Origin: Planctomycetales bacterium
GTDB taxonomy: Bacteria > Planctomycetota > Phycisphaerae > SM23-33
NCBI GenBank assembly: GCA_030612725.1
Contig: JAUWNJ010000027.1
Coordinates: 1-43,105 of the forward strand
Direction: 5' to 3'
Length of the DNA: 43,105 nt
Shown here: one piece after another, positions 30,918-39,888 of the stretch
Layout: every line of letters starts with the position of its first letter
Position numbering within the stretch: the first letter of the stretch is position 1
Notes under the pieces: model-generated
What the model was told of the DNA's origin: nothing
The model's database searches: none
What the model saw: the letters and a program-made list of their open reading frames with translations, nothing else
Program-made: the position numbers and the translations under genes

Positions 30918-32378
30918 ATGCGTTTTTCACAATTATGTGCTGATGCCGGTCTGGGCGGAACGATTCAACGGGGCGATACTGACCTGCGCAACGTTGTAAC
31001 GGATTCTCGTCGGGTCGGTGAGGGCGATTGTTTCGTGGCTGTTCCAGGCCCGAATACGGACGGGCATCGTTATATCGCCTCGGCAGTGGCGGCGGGATGC
31101 GCCGCTGTGGTGTGCGAGGACGCCTCGGATGTTCCTTCGGAAATTGCCCTGGTAGTGGTTGATGATTCGCGTCTTGTTGCCGGTCCGTTGGCGCAGGCGT
31201 CGCGGGGCTGGCCTTGTCGGAAACTAACCGTCGCCGGTGTAACCGGAACCAACGGGAAGACCACAATCATCTACCTCCTGCGGCATATTCTCGATCTGGC
31301 GGGGATGAAAGTCGGGATGCTTGGGACGGTTTCGTACGAGACAATCGCTCATCGCGTCCCAGCTCGCACCACGACGCCCGGAGCCGTCGAACTGGCTGAA
31401 ATGATGGATGAGATAGTCGCCGCCGGTGGGACGCACCTGGTTATGGAGGTGTCGTCGCACGCACTGGACCAACGAAGAACCGAAGGGATAGACTTCGACG
31501 TAGCCGTTCTTACCAACATCAGCGGCGACCACCTGGACTATCACGGCTCGATGGAAAACTACCTTTCCGCGAAACAACGACTCTTCGAGACCCTTGATCC
31601 TGACGCATGGGCGGTGCTCAATCGCGATGAGGATTGCAGCGAACAGATGGCTTCGTCCACTTCCGCGAAGGTCGTATGGTACGGGTTATCGGGCGCGTCG
31701 GACGTATCGGGAAGGATTGACAAGATCGACATAACCGGAAGCAGTTTCCTGTTACGCTCCGGCGGCGACGAGCGAGACATTCATACCAGTTTAATCGGGC
31801 GACACAATGTATATAATTGTCTGGCTGCCGCCGCCGCCGCCGAGGCGATGGGCGTGGATATGGATACTGTCGCCGAGGCGCTGGGGCAGGTATGTTTGAT
31901 ACCGGGACGATTGCAGCGGATTGAGACGGGGGCGCCTTTTGAGGTGTTGGTGGATTACGCGCATACCGACGACGCGATGGATAAGGTTCTCTCGGCGCTT
32001 CGTCCGGTAACGTCCGGTAAATTGATTGTCGTCTTTGGCTGTGGGGGCGATCGGGACCGCTCGAAACGTCCCCGAATGGCCAACGCCGCTGAAAGATGGG
32101 CAGACACCGTTATCGTAACGTCGGATAACCCGCGCAACGAAGAACCGGCTGCCATTATCGAGGAAATAATGACGGGGTTTTCAACGGCAGCACGGGCGAA
32201 AGTAATAACCCAACCGGATCGTCGCTCAGCCATTGCCGAAGCGATTAACATTGCCGGGGCAGACGACGTCGTGCTCATAGCCGGAAAAGGACACGAAAAT
32301 TACCAGGTTATCGGCGACGAACGAATACACTTTGATGATGCCGAAATCGTCGAAAATCTGCTGACCGCTGAATGCTGA
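30918..32378 (+). CDS. murE: UDP-MurNAc-tripeptide ligase (meso-DAP adding)
   Basis: A 486-residue Mur ligase that adds the third stem residue. Motifs: VTDSRRVGEGDCFVAV at the N-terminus, ATP loop VTGTNGKTTIIYLL, HAL-type MEVSSHALDQRR, and the substrate-specificity motif DNPRNEEP, which in the family signals meso-diaminopimelate rather than lysine. ATG 30918 is preceded by GAGG at 5 nt. A longer open frame starts inside the palindromic repeat and is unlikely. The C-terminal residues LLTAEC come from a GCTGAATGCTGACTGCTGAA repeat. Confidence 0.95.
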   Translation: MRFSQLCADAGLGGTIQRGDTDLRNVVTDSRRVGEGDCFVAVPGPNTDGHRYIASAVAAGCAAVVCEDASDVPSEIALVVVDDSRLVAGPLAQASRGWPCRKLTVAGVTGTNGKTTIIYLLRHILDLAGMKVGMLGTVSYETIAHRVPARTTTPGAVELAEMMDEIVAAGGTHLVMEVSSHALDQRRTEGIDFDVAVLTNISGDHLDYHGSMENYLSAKQRLFETLDPDAWAVLNRDEDCSEQMASSTSAKVVWYGLSGASDVSGRIDKIDITGSSFLLRSGGDERDIHTSLIGRHNVYNCLAAAAAAEAMGVDMDTVAEALGQVCLIPGRLQRIETGAPFEVLVDYAHTDDAMDKVLSALRPVTSGKLIVVFGCGGDRDRSKRPRMANAAERWADTVIVTSDNPRNEEPAAIIEEIMTGFSTAARAKVITQPDRRSAIAEAINIAGADDVVLIAGKGHENYQVIGDERIHFDDAEIVENLLTAEC

Positions 32379-32396
32379 CTGCTGAATGCTACTAAT

Positions 32397-33812
32397 ATGA
32401 AACGTTTGATGACCGAAGACATTCGACGGGCGGTGAAGGGGCGATGGCGCCGGCTTGGTGAGGCGGTGGCGGCTGAAGGCGTCTCCATAGATTCGCGCAG
32501 CGCCGGCGCTGATGACCTGTTCATCGCGATTCGTGGCCAGAGGTTTGACGGGCATGATTTCCTGCCCCAGGCCGCTGCGGCTGGGTGCGTGGCTGCGATT
32601 GTGGAGCAGGATGCGGCACTGGATGACGAGAGCCTCACCGGCTTCACCGGCGGGGTCATCGGCGTGGCTGACACGACCGAAGCGCTGGGCGCTTTGGCGT
32701 CGTACTATCGAAAGACTCTTCCTGCGACGATAGTGGCCGTTACCGGTTCCAACGGTAAGACAACGGTCAAGGGCATGATTCATCACATACTTTCGGGACG
32801 GTTGAAAGGAACGGCTTCGCCTGCCAGTTTCAATAACGCTATCGGCGTTCCGCTGACGCTGCTGTCGGCCTGCGCTGACGACGATTATGTGATATGCGAG
32901 GCCGGAACCAATGCACCGGGCGAAATAGCCGACCTTGCCCGAATAATCCGCCCCGACATTGCGGTAATTACGTCTGTTGCACAAGTGCATCTTGCCGGTC
33001 TGGGCGACCTGGAGCACATAGCGATGGAGAAGGCGTCGCTTCTGATGGGTTTGATGCCCGGCGGGCTGGCCGTTGTCTGGGCGGACAGTGAACCGCTGAC
33101 CAGCGCGGTTCGGGCATACGACGCGAAACTGGTCCGCTTCGGTCAGGACGATTCAGCCGAGTTGAGGTTAACTCGTTACGAGCCTACCGTCGGCGGGGGG
33201 CGGTTTGAACTGAACGGGCGATTATGGGTGGACCTCGCCGTTCCGGGAAGGCACAACGCACTGAACGCACTGGCCGCTATTGCGGTGGCTCATCGGTTCG
33301 GGACCGACGACGCCCATGCCGCCGCTGCGATGGGCGATTACGTTGGACGCGAAATGCGCACCGAGCCGATCGAAGCCGGTACGGTAACGATTATAAATGA
33401 TGCCTATAATGCCAATCCTGCCTCGTTGCAGGCAGGGGCTGAGGCGATGGCGTCTTTTCCGGGCAAGAGGCGAGTGGTCGTCGCCGGCGATATGCTCGAA
33501 CTTGGCCCTGCCGGCGAAGCGCTGCATCTGTCAGCCGGTGAGTCGCTGGCGAATGCGGGGGTGGACCTCGTTATCGGCATCGGGTCTTTGGGAAAATACA
33601 TAGCGCAAGGGGCGTCATCAGTCGGAAGTATAAAAACCGAGGAAATAAAATCGGTAAGGTTGGCTTGTAAGAATCTTCCCGGTATGCTGAACCCCGGCGA
33701 CGTGGTGCTTCTGAAGGGTTCCCGCCTGACGGCGATGGAGAGGCTGGTAGCGCCGATACAAGCGGCATTCGAGAAGCCCCGAAAAGGCGGGCAATCGGTT
33801 AAAAAACCATGA
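32397..33812 (+). CDS. murF: UDP-MurNAc-tripeptide:D-Ala-D-Ala ligase
   Basis: A 471-residue Mur ligase that adds D-Ala-D-Ala to complete the pentapeptide. It shows GVSIDSRSAGADDLFIAI (N-terminal UDP-binding), ATP loop AVTGSNGKTTVKGMIHHIL, VCEAGTNAPGEIADLA-type Mur motif, and INDAYNANPASLQAG near the C-terminal third, all MurF hallmarks. It lies 19 nt after murE in a short repeat. The product joins with MraY for lipid I formation. Confidence 0.95.
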   Translation: MKRLMTEDIRRAVKGRWRRLGEAVAAEGVSIDSRSAGADDLFIAIRGQRFDGHDFLPQAAAAGCVAAIVEQDAALDDESLTGFTGGVIGVADTTEALGALASYYRKTLPATIVAVTGSNGKTTVKGMIHHILSGRLKGTASPASFNNAIGVPLTLLSACADDDYVICEAGTNAPGEIADLARIIRPDIAVITSVAQVHLAGLGDLEHIAMEKASLLMGLMPGGLAVVWADSEPLTSAVRAYDAKLVRFGQDDSAELRLTRYEPTVGGGRFELNGRLWVDLAVPGRHNALNALAAIAVAHRFGTDDAHAAAAMGDYVGREMRTEPIEAGTVTIINDAYNANPASLQAGAEAMASFPGKRRVVVAGDMLELGPAGEALHLSAGESLANAGVDLVIGIGSLGKYIAQGASSVGSIKTEEIKSVRLACKNLPGMLNPGDVVLLKGSRLTAMERLVAPIQAAFEKPRKGGQSVKKP

Positions 33813-33820
33813 CAAAATGC

Positions 33821-33945
33821 ACCGCAGTCCGTAGGACTCTTCGAGAGAACGCAGAGAGCGCAGAGATGAATAAATTAAAAAAAAACAAAAATTCTTTTTT
33901 CTCTGCGGTCTCTGTGGTGAATTTCTTTTTTATATGCTCTGATAA
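33821..33945. repeat. Palindrome of CGCAGAG/CTCTGCG units with AT centre
   Basis: AACGCAGAGAGCGCAGAG (33851-33866 region) pairs with CTCTGCGGTCTCTGTGGT (about 33900-33918) around AAATTAAAAAAAAACAAA. CAGTCCGTAGGACTCTTCGA at 33826-33844 matches the block at 42586-42604 almost exactly. No gene is visible in this 150-nt gap. Confidence 0.65.
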
Positions 33946-33963
33946 GAAGCGAAAGGTTCGCAA

Positions 33964-35196
33964 GTGATTCACTGGCACAAATGGATTATCGGTGTTGCTC
34001 TGGCAGGCTTGTTTGCTTTGGCTCTGGTTCTGCTCCAGATGTGGATATCCCCGCTGTTCCGCGGTGAGCATCACATGGAGAAACTGATCCTGCGGATGAC
34101 CTTCGCGGCGGTGCTTAGTTTCCTGGTGGTGGTGCTGCTGAGTCCTCGGATGATCCGCTTTCTGATCCATATGAAACTGGGCGACCGTCCCGAGTTCGAC
34201 CACACCGGCATCAACGAACTGACCCGCCACAAGTTCGCCACGCCGACGATGGGGGGGATGCTGATAGTTCTGGCCATCTTCGTCTCAACATACCTGTTCG
34301 CCGACATAAGCAGCATGTACGTATTCATGGCGTTAATGGTGCTGGTCTGGTTGGGTTTGCTTGGGGGCGTGGATGACTGGTTGAAACTTCGGGCCGGCGC
34401 TATTGCCGCACGCTCCGACGGTCAGGGCGCGCCAAGCCGGGACGGACTGAAAATGTGGGAAAAACTCCTCTTTCAAATCGCCCTGCCTGTGCTGCTGGCG
34501 CATTTCATCTACCTCTACGGAATGAAGAGCGAGGCTGTGGATCACACCGGCAGGTTAATCAATGCCGCGCACAGTTTCTACTTCCCATTCAAAGCCGATC
34601 CTGTCCCGCTGGTCGGCATGCTGGGGCTGTTGGCTTATGTGATTATCACGGTGCTCGTGATGGTCGGTTCGTCTAACGCCGTTAACCTGACCGATGGGAT
34701 GGATGGCTTGGCGTCGGGGTGCATGGTGTTTGTTACCGGCGTTTTTCTGATACTGTCCTGGGTGGCGGGCAATCAGGAATGGGCGAATTTCCTTCACCTT
34801 CCGTTCGTGCCGCGGGCGGCGGAACTGGCGGTCGTTTGTGCAGCCATGATTGGAGCGTGTATCGGCTTCCTTTGGTACAACTGTTTGCCTGCGCAGATGT
34901 TCATGGGCGATACCGGTTCGCTCCCGTTGGGCGGGCTTATCGGATACATCGCCATTGTAACCCGACACGAACTGATGCTGTTCATAGCCGGCGGGGTGTT
35001 CGTTATGGAAGCAGCCAGTGTCATAATGCAGGTGATGCACTACAAAGCCACCGGTGGGCGCAGAATATGGCTGTGTACGCCGATTCACCATCATTTCCAT
35101 CTGATTTGGCGGGTGGAGTCCAAGGTGGTTGTGCGGTTCTGGCTGCTGGGAGCGCTGTTCGCAGCAGCGGCGCTGGCGACGTTGAAACTAAGATAA
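33964..35196 (+). CDS. mraY: Phospho-N-acetylmuramoyl-pentapeptide transferase
   Basis: A 410-residue polytopic enzyme that makes lipid I from UDP-MurNAc-pentapeptide and undecaprenyl phosphate. Signatures: LRMTFAAVLSFLVVVLLSPRMIRFL, TPTMGGMLIVL, NAVNLTDGMDGLASG, FMGDTGSLPLGG and TPIHHHFHLIW...KVVVRFW. It has about 10 hydrophobic segments. The GTG start has AAAGG 7 nt upstream. At 410 aa it is longer than typical MraY (about 360), with additional residues around 145-215. murD, the usual next gene, is absent. Confidence 0.95.
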   Translation: MIHWHKWIIGVALAGLFALALVLLQMWISPLFRGEHHMEKLILRMTFAAVLSFLVVVLLSPRMIRFLIHMKLGDRPEFDHTGINELTRHKFATPTMGGMLIVLAIFVSTYLFADISSMYVFMALMVLVWLGLLGGVDDWLKLRAGAIAARSDGQGAPSRDGLKMWEKLLFQIALPVLLAHFIYLYGMKSEAVDHTGRLINAAHSFYFPFKADPVPLVGMLGLLAYVIITVLVMVGSSNAVNLTDGMDGLASGCMVFVTGVFLILSWVAGNQEWANFLHLPFVPRAAELAVVCAAMIGACIGFLWYNCLPAQMFMGDTGSLPLGGLIGYIAIVTRHELMLFIAGGVFVMEAASVIMQVMHYKATGGRRIWLCTPIHHHFHLIWRVESKVVVRFWLLGALFAAAALATLKLR

Positions 35197-35336
35197 TGTC
35201 CAATTTCTAATGACCAATGTCTAAGTAATGACTAATGACCAAAGGGTGGTTTGGTTATTGTCGGTTTGTTGGAAATTGATCATTAGATATTCATTAGACA
35301 TTAGACATTGGTCATTAGACATTTATTAGGCATTAG
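35196..35336. repeat. Palindrome of TAATGACCAA/TTGGTCATTA units between mraY and ftsW
   Basis: TCTAATGACCAATGTCTAAG and TAATGACTAATGACC on the left pair with GGTCATTAGACAT, ATTCATTAGACATTAG on the right. The arms are built from ATTAGACATT-type units and pair imperfectly over about 50 nt. It occupies the place where murD normally lies, but holds no gene. Confidence 0.75.
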
Positions 35337-35349
35337 CGGGAAAGTTTTG

Positions 35350-36498
35350 ATGAAGGCCAGGGACGGCGACAATCTTCAGCGAATACCCTTACGGGCCAAT
35401 ATTACCGCCCAGGGGTTGATTCTTACGACGCTGGCGCTGATGGCTGTCGGTGTGGTGATGGTTTACAGTATATCCGGCGTGCGGGCTGATGAAGCGGCGT
35501 GGTATGAGTGGACGTATATTCGCCAGGCGATATTCGCAGCCGTTGCCGTAGCGATTCTGTGCTTCCTGTGGCGAATGGATTATCGTCGATTGTCAGGCTG
35601 GCGATGGTTTTCACCGGCGGTGGTGTTGTTTGTTTTGTCGCTGTGTGCAGCGGCGGCTGTGTTTATTCCGGGTGTCGGGAAAGGCGTTGGCGGCGATTTG
35701 CGATGGATTTCCTCAGGCCCAATCGGTTTCCAGCCTTCGGAAGTGCTGAAAATTGCCCTTCTGATAATCCTGGCAGCCCTGCTGGGACGCGAAGACGCGC
35801 CGCTGAAAAGTTTCAGGCGGGCTTTTATTCCGGCAGTGGTTCTGATTGGTGTTTCGCTCGCGCTGGTAGTTACGGAAGATTTCGGAACGGCTGGGATTAT
35901 CGGCGTTACTTCAGCCGTCGTGTTGCTGGTTGGCGGTGTGTGCTGGTATTACCTTGCGGGACTCGTACCGTTCGGGGCGGGGGCGTTTTACCTGTTTGTG
36001 GTCTGCGTTCCGCACAGATGGGCGAGGATCGACGCGCTCATCAATCCGAATAACACAGCGAACCTGGCCACATATCAACCCAGGCAGTCGATAATCGCCA
36101 TCGGGAGCGGTGTCGAACCGGCCGGCCTGGGCGCGGGACTTGCCAAGTACGGATACCTTCCCGAAAGCCAGACCGATTTCATCTTCGCCAATATCTGCAA
36201 CGAACTCGGAATGTTGGGCGCGTTTCTGGTCATCGGACTGCTGATGGTCTGGCTGGTCCTTGCCTGCAGAGTGGCTACCAGAGCGTCGGACCGCTTCGGG
36301 GCGCTACTGGCCGGCGGATTGGGATTTCTTATCGTCTTTCAGGCGGTATTGCACATCGCCGTCAATGTCCGTCTGGCCCCGCCGACGGGAGTATCGCTTC
36401 CGTTCGTCTCCGCCGGCGGGAGTTCCCTGCTACTGATGTCGGCGGCGACCGCGCTGATCGTATCAGTCAGTTCGAGAAAACGAATGTTCAATGACTGA
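35350..36498 (+). CDS. ftsW: Septal peptidoglycan glycosyltransferase FtsW
   Basis: A 382-residue SEDS protein with about 10 membrane helices that polymerises lipid II, working with FtsI. Hallmarks: GGDLRWISSGPIGFQPSEVLKIALLI, VTEDFGTAGIIG and YLPESQTDFIFANICNELGMLGA. ATG 35350 is chosen; the frame extends upstream into the palindrome (TTG at 35308), which is unlikely. The C-terminal end overlaps murG by 8 nt. Confidence 0.93.
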   Translation: MKARDGDNLQRIPLRANITAQGLILTTLALMAVGVVMVYSISGVRADEAAWYEWTYIRQAIFAAVAVAILCFLWRMDYRRLSGWRWFSPAVVLFVLSLCAAAAVFIPGVGKGVGGDLRWISSGPIGFQPSEVLKIALLIILAALLGREDAPLKSFRRAFIPAVVLIGVSLALVVTEDFGTAGIIGVTSAVVLLVGGVCWYYLAGLVPFGAGAFYLFVVCVPHRWARIDALINPNNTANLATYQPRQSIIAIGSGVEPAGLGAGLAKYGYLPESQTDFIFANICNELGMLGAFLVIGLLMVWLVLACRVATRASDRFGALLAGGLGFLIVFQAVLHIAVNVRLAPPTGVSLPFVSAGGSSLLLMSAATALIVSVSSRKRMFND

Positions 36499-37627
36499 AC
36501 CGATATACATCTTCGCCGGCGGGGGGACCGGCGGGCATTTGTTTCCTGCCCTGGCGGTAGCGGAGGAGTTGACCCGTCTCCAGCCTGACTGTCGGATCGT
36601 CTTCGCATGTTCCGACAGGGATATTGACCGCCGGATACTCTCGGCCACTCCGCACGCCTTCGTCGTCCAGCCAATACATTCGATGCCCCGGAACCTCCGT
36701 GGCTGGCGGGATTTTCTGTCCGCTTATGCGTCGGGCCGACGCTTGGGTCGCAGCCTCGTCAGAGACCTCCGACCCGCTGCGGTTTTTGGTCTGGGCGCGT
36801 TCGCTGCTGTTCCTGTTACGGAGGCGGCGGCGAGGGCGGGTATCCGCACCGCACTGATGAGCATCGACGCGACGCCGGGCCTGGCGAATCGACGACTCGC
36901 ACGGAAGGTGGACGTTATCTTCACGCAGTTCGCCCAAACGGCTGACGCTTTCGGACGACATGCCGGCAAGGTCGAAGCGGTCGGTTGTCCGGTAAGGACC
37001 GGGCTGATTACCGGCGATGTTGATGAAGCGAGAAAGGTTTTCGACCTCGATCCGAATCGAAAAACGCTCCTCGTCATGGCTGGTAGTCTGGGCGCGGCGA
37101 GTATCAATCAGGCGATTTTCGCCATCAGCGAGGATTTGGACGAATTTGCCGATGATTGGCAGATTCTTCACGTATCGGGTCCGGGCAAGTTTGAGCGGGT
37201 TTTGCAGAACACCGGCGGGCGGATTCGCCGAAGCGTTATGGAGTTTTGCGAGCGGATGGACCTGGCATACGCTGCTGCGGATTTGGTGCTTTGCCGGGCC
37301 GGAGCATCCACGATAGGCGAACTGGCCGCCGTCGCTATCCCGGCGGTGCTGATGCCGTATCCCTATCACCGCGACCGCCAGCAGGAGCGTAATGCCGCCG
37401 AGATGGTTTCCGCCGGAGCGGCTGTGATAGTCAACGATTCAGCCGATAACGCCGACGCGCTGCGAACGACATTGTTGGAGATTATGCGCCAACCGGAGCG
37501 ACTCGAAGCGATGCAAGTGTCGGCCCAAGGTTTATCCCGCCCCGATGCCGCCAAACACATCGCGCGATATTTGACAGATGGGTGCGAAAAGCAATACCAT
37601 GTTCCAGTCGATGATAAATCAACCTGA
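36491..37627 (+). CDS. murG: UDP-GlcNAc:lipid I GlcNAc transferase
   Basis: A 378-residue GT28 enzyme that turns lipid I into lipid II at the inner membrane face. Motifs: FAGGGTGGHLFPALAVAEEL at the N-terminus, VMAGSLGAASIN in the C-terminal domain, CRAGASTIGELAAVAIPAVLMPYPYHRDRQQERNA split over about 270-310, the UDP-GlcNAc site. Its start overlaps the ftsW stop by 8 nt and its end overlaps the murC start. Confidence 0.95.
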   Translation: MTEPIYIFAGGGTGGHLFPALAVAEELTRLQPDCRIVFACSDRDIDRRILSATPHAFVVQPIHSMPRNLRGWRDFLSAYASGRRLGRSLVRDLRPAAVFGLGAFAAVPVTEAAARAGIRTALMSIDATPGLANRRLARKVDVIFTQFAQTADAFGRHAGKVEAVGCPVRTGLITGDVDEARKVFDLDPNRKTLLVMAGSLGAASINQAIFAISEDLDEFADDWQILHVSGPGKFERVLQNTGGRIRRSVMEFCERMDLAYAAADLVLCRAGASTIGELAAVAIPAVLMPYPYHRDRQQERNAAEMVSAGAAVIVNDSADNADALRTTLLEIMRQPERLEAMQVSAQGLSRPDAAKHIARYLTDGCEKQYHVPVDDKST

Positions 37628-39041
37628 AACATCTATCGAATCTCACCGAACCGAATCAACCTGGCTTGGCAAGCGTGTGCATCTCATAGGCGCAGGCGGC
37701 GTGGGAATGCGCGCGTTGGGAGAGTTGCTGATGATGCGCGGCGCTGTAGTCAGCGGCTCCGACAGCGTGCCTTCAGCGATACTGGACAGCCTCGCCGTTC
37801 ACGGCGCAACTGTAACAGTAGGTCAACAGGCAGAGAACATCCCGTCCGATTGTGACCTGGTGGTATATTCGGCTGCGATACACCAGGCCAATCCCGAACT
37901 GCTCGGAGCCGAGCAGTCCGGGTGCGAGGTGATTAAATATAGCCTGATGCTCGGACGACTGATGAGCGAGGCTGAGGGCGTCGCCATCGCCGGTACGCAC
38001 GGCAAGAGCACCACCACCGCCATGGTCGCCTACGCCCTGACATCGGCGGATAAAAACCCTTCATTTGTGGTCGGCGCGACTTGCGACCAACTTGGCGGTC
38101 CCAGCGGAGTCGGGCAGGGAAAACACTTTGTGGTCGAAGCCTGTGAATACGACCGCTCTTTCCTCAACTTATCGCCGACTCTGGCAGCCATTTTGAATAT
38201 CGAAGAAGACCACCTGGACTGCTACGAGAATCTCGACGCGATTATTGAGGCGTTCCGCGCCTTCGCTGCCAAGGTTCCGCCTCACGGCCTGCTGGTGGTC
38301 AACGGCGAAGACCGCAGCGTAGCCTCGGCAGTGCGTGCTGTTTCAGCCGACGTGCAGACATTCGGTCTGGACGAACATTGCACCTGGCGTGGGTCGAACC
38401 TGACGGCGGATCGCGGGCGGTTCCGCTTCGACGTGTTGGTCGGTGGGCGAAAGTTCTGTCGAATCGCCCTTCAGATTCCGGGGCTGCACCACGTCTATAA
38501 CGCCTTGGCTGCGACGGCGATGCTTTTCCAGGCGGGTTTATCACCGGAGCAAATCGCCGATGCAATCGGATCATTCGAGGGTATTGAGCGTCGAATGACC
38601 GTGAAGGCTCAACTCGGCGGCGTTACCGTGGTCGATGATTACGCTCATCATCCCACCGAGATTCAGGTTACGTTACGGGCGGCATCGGAGTTCTTCAGTC
38701 CGCGACGGATATGGTGCGTATTCCAGCCACACCAGCATTCGCGGACGCGATTTCTGCTAAAGGACTTTGCGCGAAGTTTCGGTCTTGCCGATAAGATTAT
38801 CGTACCGAAGATATATTTTGTCCGCGACAGCGAGCGTGAGAAGGAGCACATTTGCGCCGAAGACCTCGTTTCGCAGATAAGACTTAACGGTGGAGATGCG
38901 GTTTTTCTCCCGACATTTGAATTAATTACCGAACATCTTAAAGAATCTCTCGCTCCCGGCGATCTGGTAATCACGATGGGCGCGGGCGACGTGTGGAAGG
39001 TTGCCGATGAAATTGTTTGCTGGATTGGAACAAATAGTTAA
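37578..39041 (+). CDS. murC: UDP-MurNAc:L-alanine ligase
   Basis: A 487-residue (or slightly shorter) Mur ligase that adds the first stem residue, L-Ala. HLIGAGGVGMRALGELLMMRG is the N-terminal MurC loop, GTHGKSTTTAMVAYAL is the ATP loop, followed by VVEACEYDRSFLNLSPTLAAILNIEEDHLDCY in parts. DDYAHHPTEIQVTLRA is another MurC-specific motif. The start is uncertain: 37578, 37599 and 37611 are all ATG, none with a clear Shine-Dalgarno sequence; the first overlaps murG by 50 nt. The C-terminus overlaps murB. Confidence 0.94.
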   Translation: MGAKSNTMFQSMINQPETSIESHRTESTWLGKRVHLIGAGGVGMRALGELLMMRGAVVSGSDSVPSAILDSLAVHGATVTVGQQAENIPSDCDLVVYSAAIHQANPELLGAEQSGCEVIKYSLMLGRLMSEAEGVAIAGTHGKSTTTAMVAYALTSADKNPSFVVGATCDQLGGPSGVGQGKHFVVEACEYDRSFLNLSPTLAAILNIEEDHLDCYENLDAIIEAFRAFAAKVPPHGLLVVNGEDRSVASAVRAVSADVQTFGLDEHCTWRGSNLTADRGRFRFDVLVGGRKFCRIALQIPGLHHVYNALAATAMLFQAGLSPEQIADAIGSFEGIERRMTVKAQLGGVTVVDDYAHHPTEIQVTLRAASEFFSPRRIWCVFQPHQHSRTRFLLKDFARSFGLADKIIVPKIYFVRDSEREKEHICAEDLVSQIRLNGGDAVFLPTFELITEHLKESLAPGDLVITMGAGDVWKVADEIVCWIGTNS

Positions 39042-39885
39042 AACCGCCGAACCCCTTGCGCCGTACACGTGGTTCAGGATCGGCGGGCCTGCGCAGTATT
39101 TCATCGAACCGACCTCGCCGGAGCAGTTGGCCGGTGTCCTGAAATGCTGCCGGGAAAATGAAATACCGGTGCACGTCCTCGGCGGCGGCGCGAATCTGCT
39201 GGTGGATGATTCGGGCGTGCAGGGAGCGGTGATTAAAATTACCGGCGAAGCGTTCAGCAATGTTACCTTCACCGCCGACGGCGTCAAAGTCGGTGCGGCG
39301 GCGGATTTGAGCCGGCTCGTCCTGCGATGTGTGCGCGAAGGAAGGAGCGGGATGGAATGCCTGACGGGTATTCCAGGAAGCATCGGCGGCGCCGTAAAAA
39401 TGAACGCCGGCGGGGCGTTCGGCGATATAGGAAGCATCGTCGAGAGCGTGCATCTGATGGACGCCGACGGAGTGGTCTTTACACGTATGAGGGGTGAACT
39501 GAACTTCGGGTATCGGTGCACTAACATCACCTCCACGGTTATCCTGGGCGCGGAATTCCGGCTGCTGGAAGACGACCCGCACAGAATCCTCAACCAGGTC
39601 AAACAGGCGTGGATTTATAAAAAGAACACCCAGCCTCTCGCAAGACGCAGCGCAGGGTGCATCTTCAAGAATCCCCGTGGCTTATCGGCAGGTGCGCTGA
39701 TAGACAAAGCCGGCCTGAAGGGTAGGAGCGTCGGTGGGGCGCACGTCTCCGACAAGCACGCCAACTTCATCCTCGCCGAACCGCTCGCGCGGGCGTCGGA
39801 CGTCATGAAACTCATCAACATCATTCGGGAAACCGTCTATAAACGCCTGGAAGTCTATCTCGAACTTGAACTCGAGGTCTGGTGA
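39007..39885 (+). CDS. murB: UDP-N-acetylenolpyruvoylglucosamine reductase
   Basis: A 292-residue FAD enzyme that reduces enolpyruvyl-UDP-GlcNAc to UDP-MurNAc. FAD motifs are TWFRIGGPAQYFIEP, LGGGANLLVDDSG and GIPGSIGGAVKMNAGG. Near the C-terminus the proton-donor position, Ser in E. coli MurB, is Cys218 in SAGCIFKNP, a variant I also recall in several bacterial MurB proteins. ATG 39007 has GGAAGG 6 nt upstream; it overlaps murC by 35 nt. Confidence 0.94.
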   Translation: MKLFAGLEQIVKTAEPLAPYTWFRIGGPAQYFIEPTSPEQLAGVLKCCRENEIPVHVLGGGANLLVDDSGVQGAVIKITGEAFSNVTFTADGVKVGAAADLSRLVLRCVREGRSGMECLTGIPGSIGGAVKMNAGGAFGDIGSIVESVHLMDADGVVFTRMRGELNFGYRCTNITSTVILGAEFRLLEDDPHRILNQVKQAWIYKKNTQPLARRSAGCIFKNPRGLSAGALIDKAGLKGRSVGGAHVSDKHANFILAEPLARASDVMKLINIIRETVYKRLEVYLELELEVW

Positions 39886-39888
39886 ACC

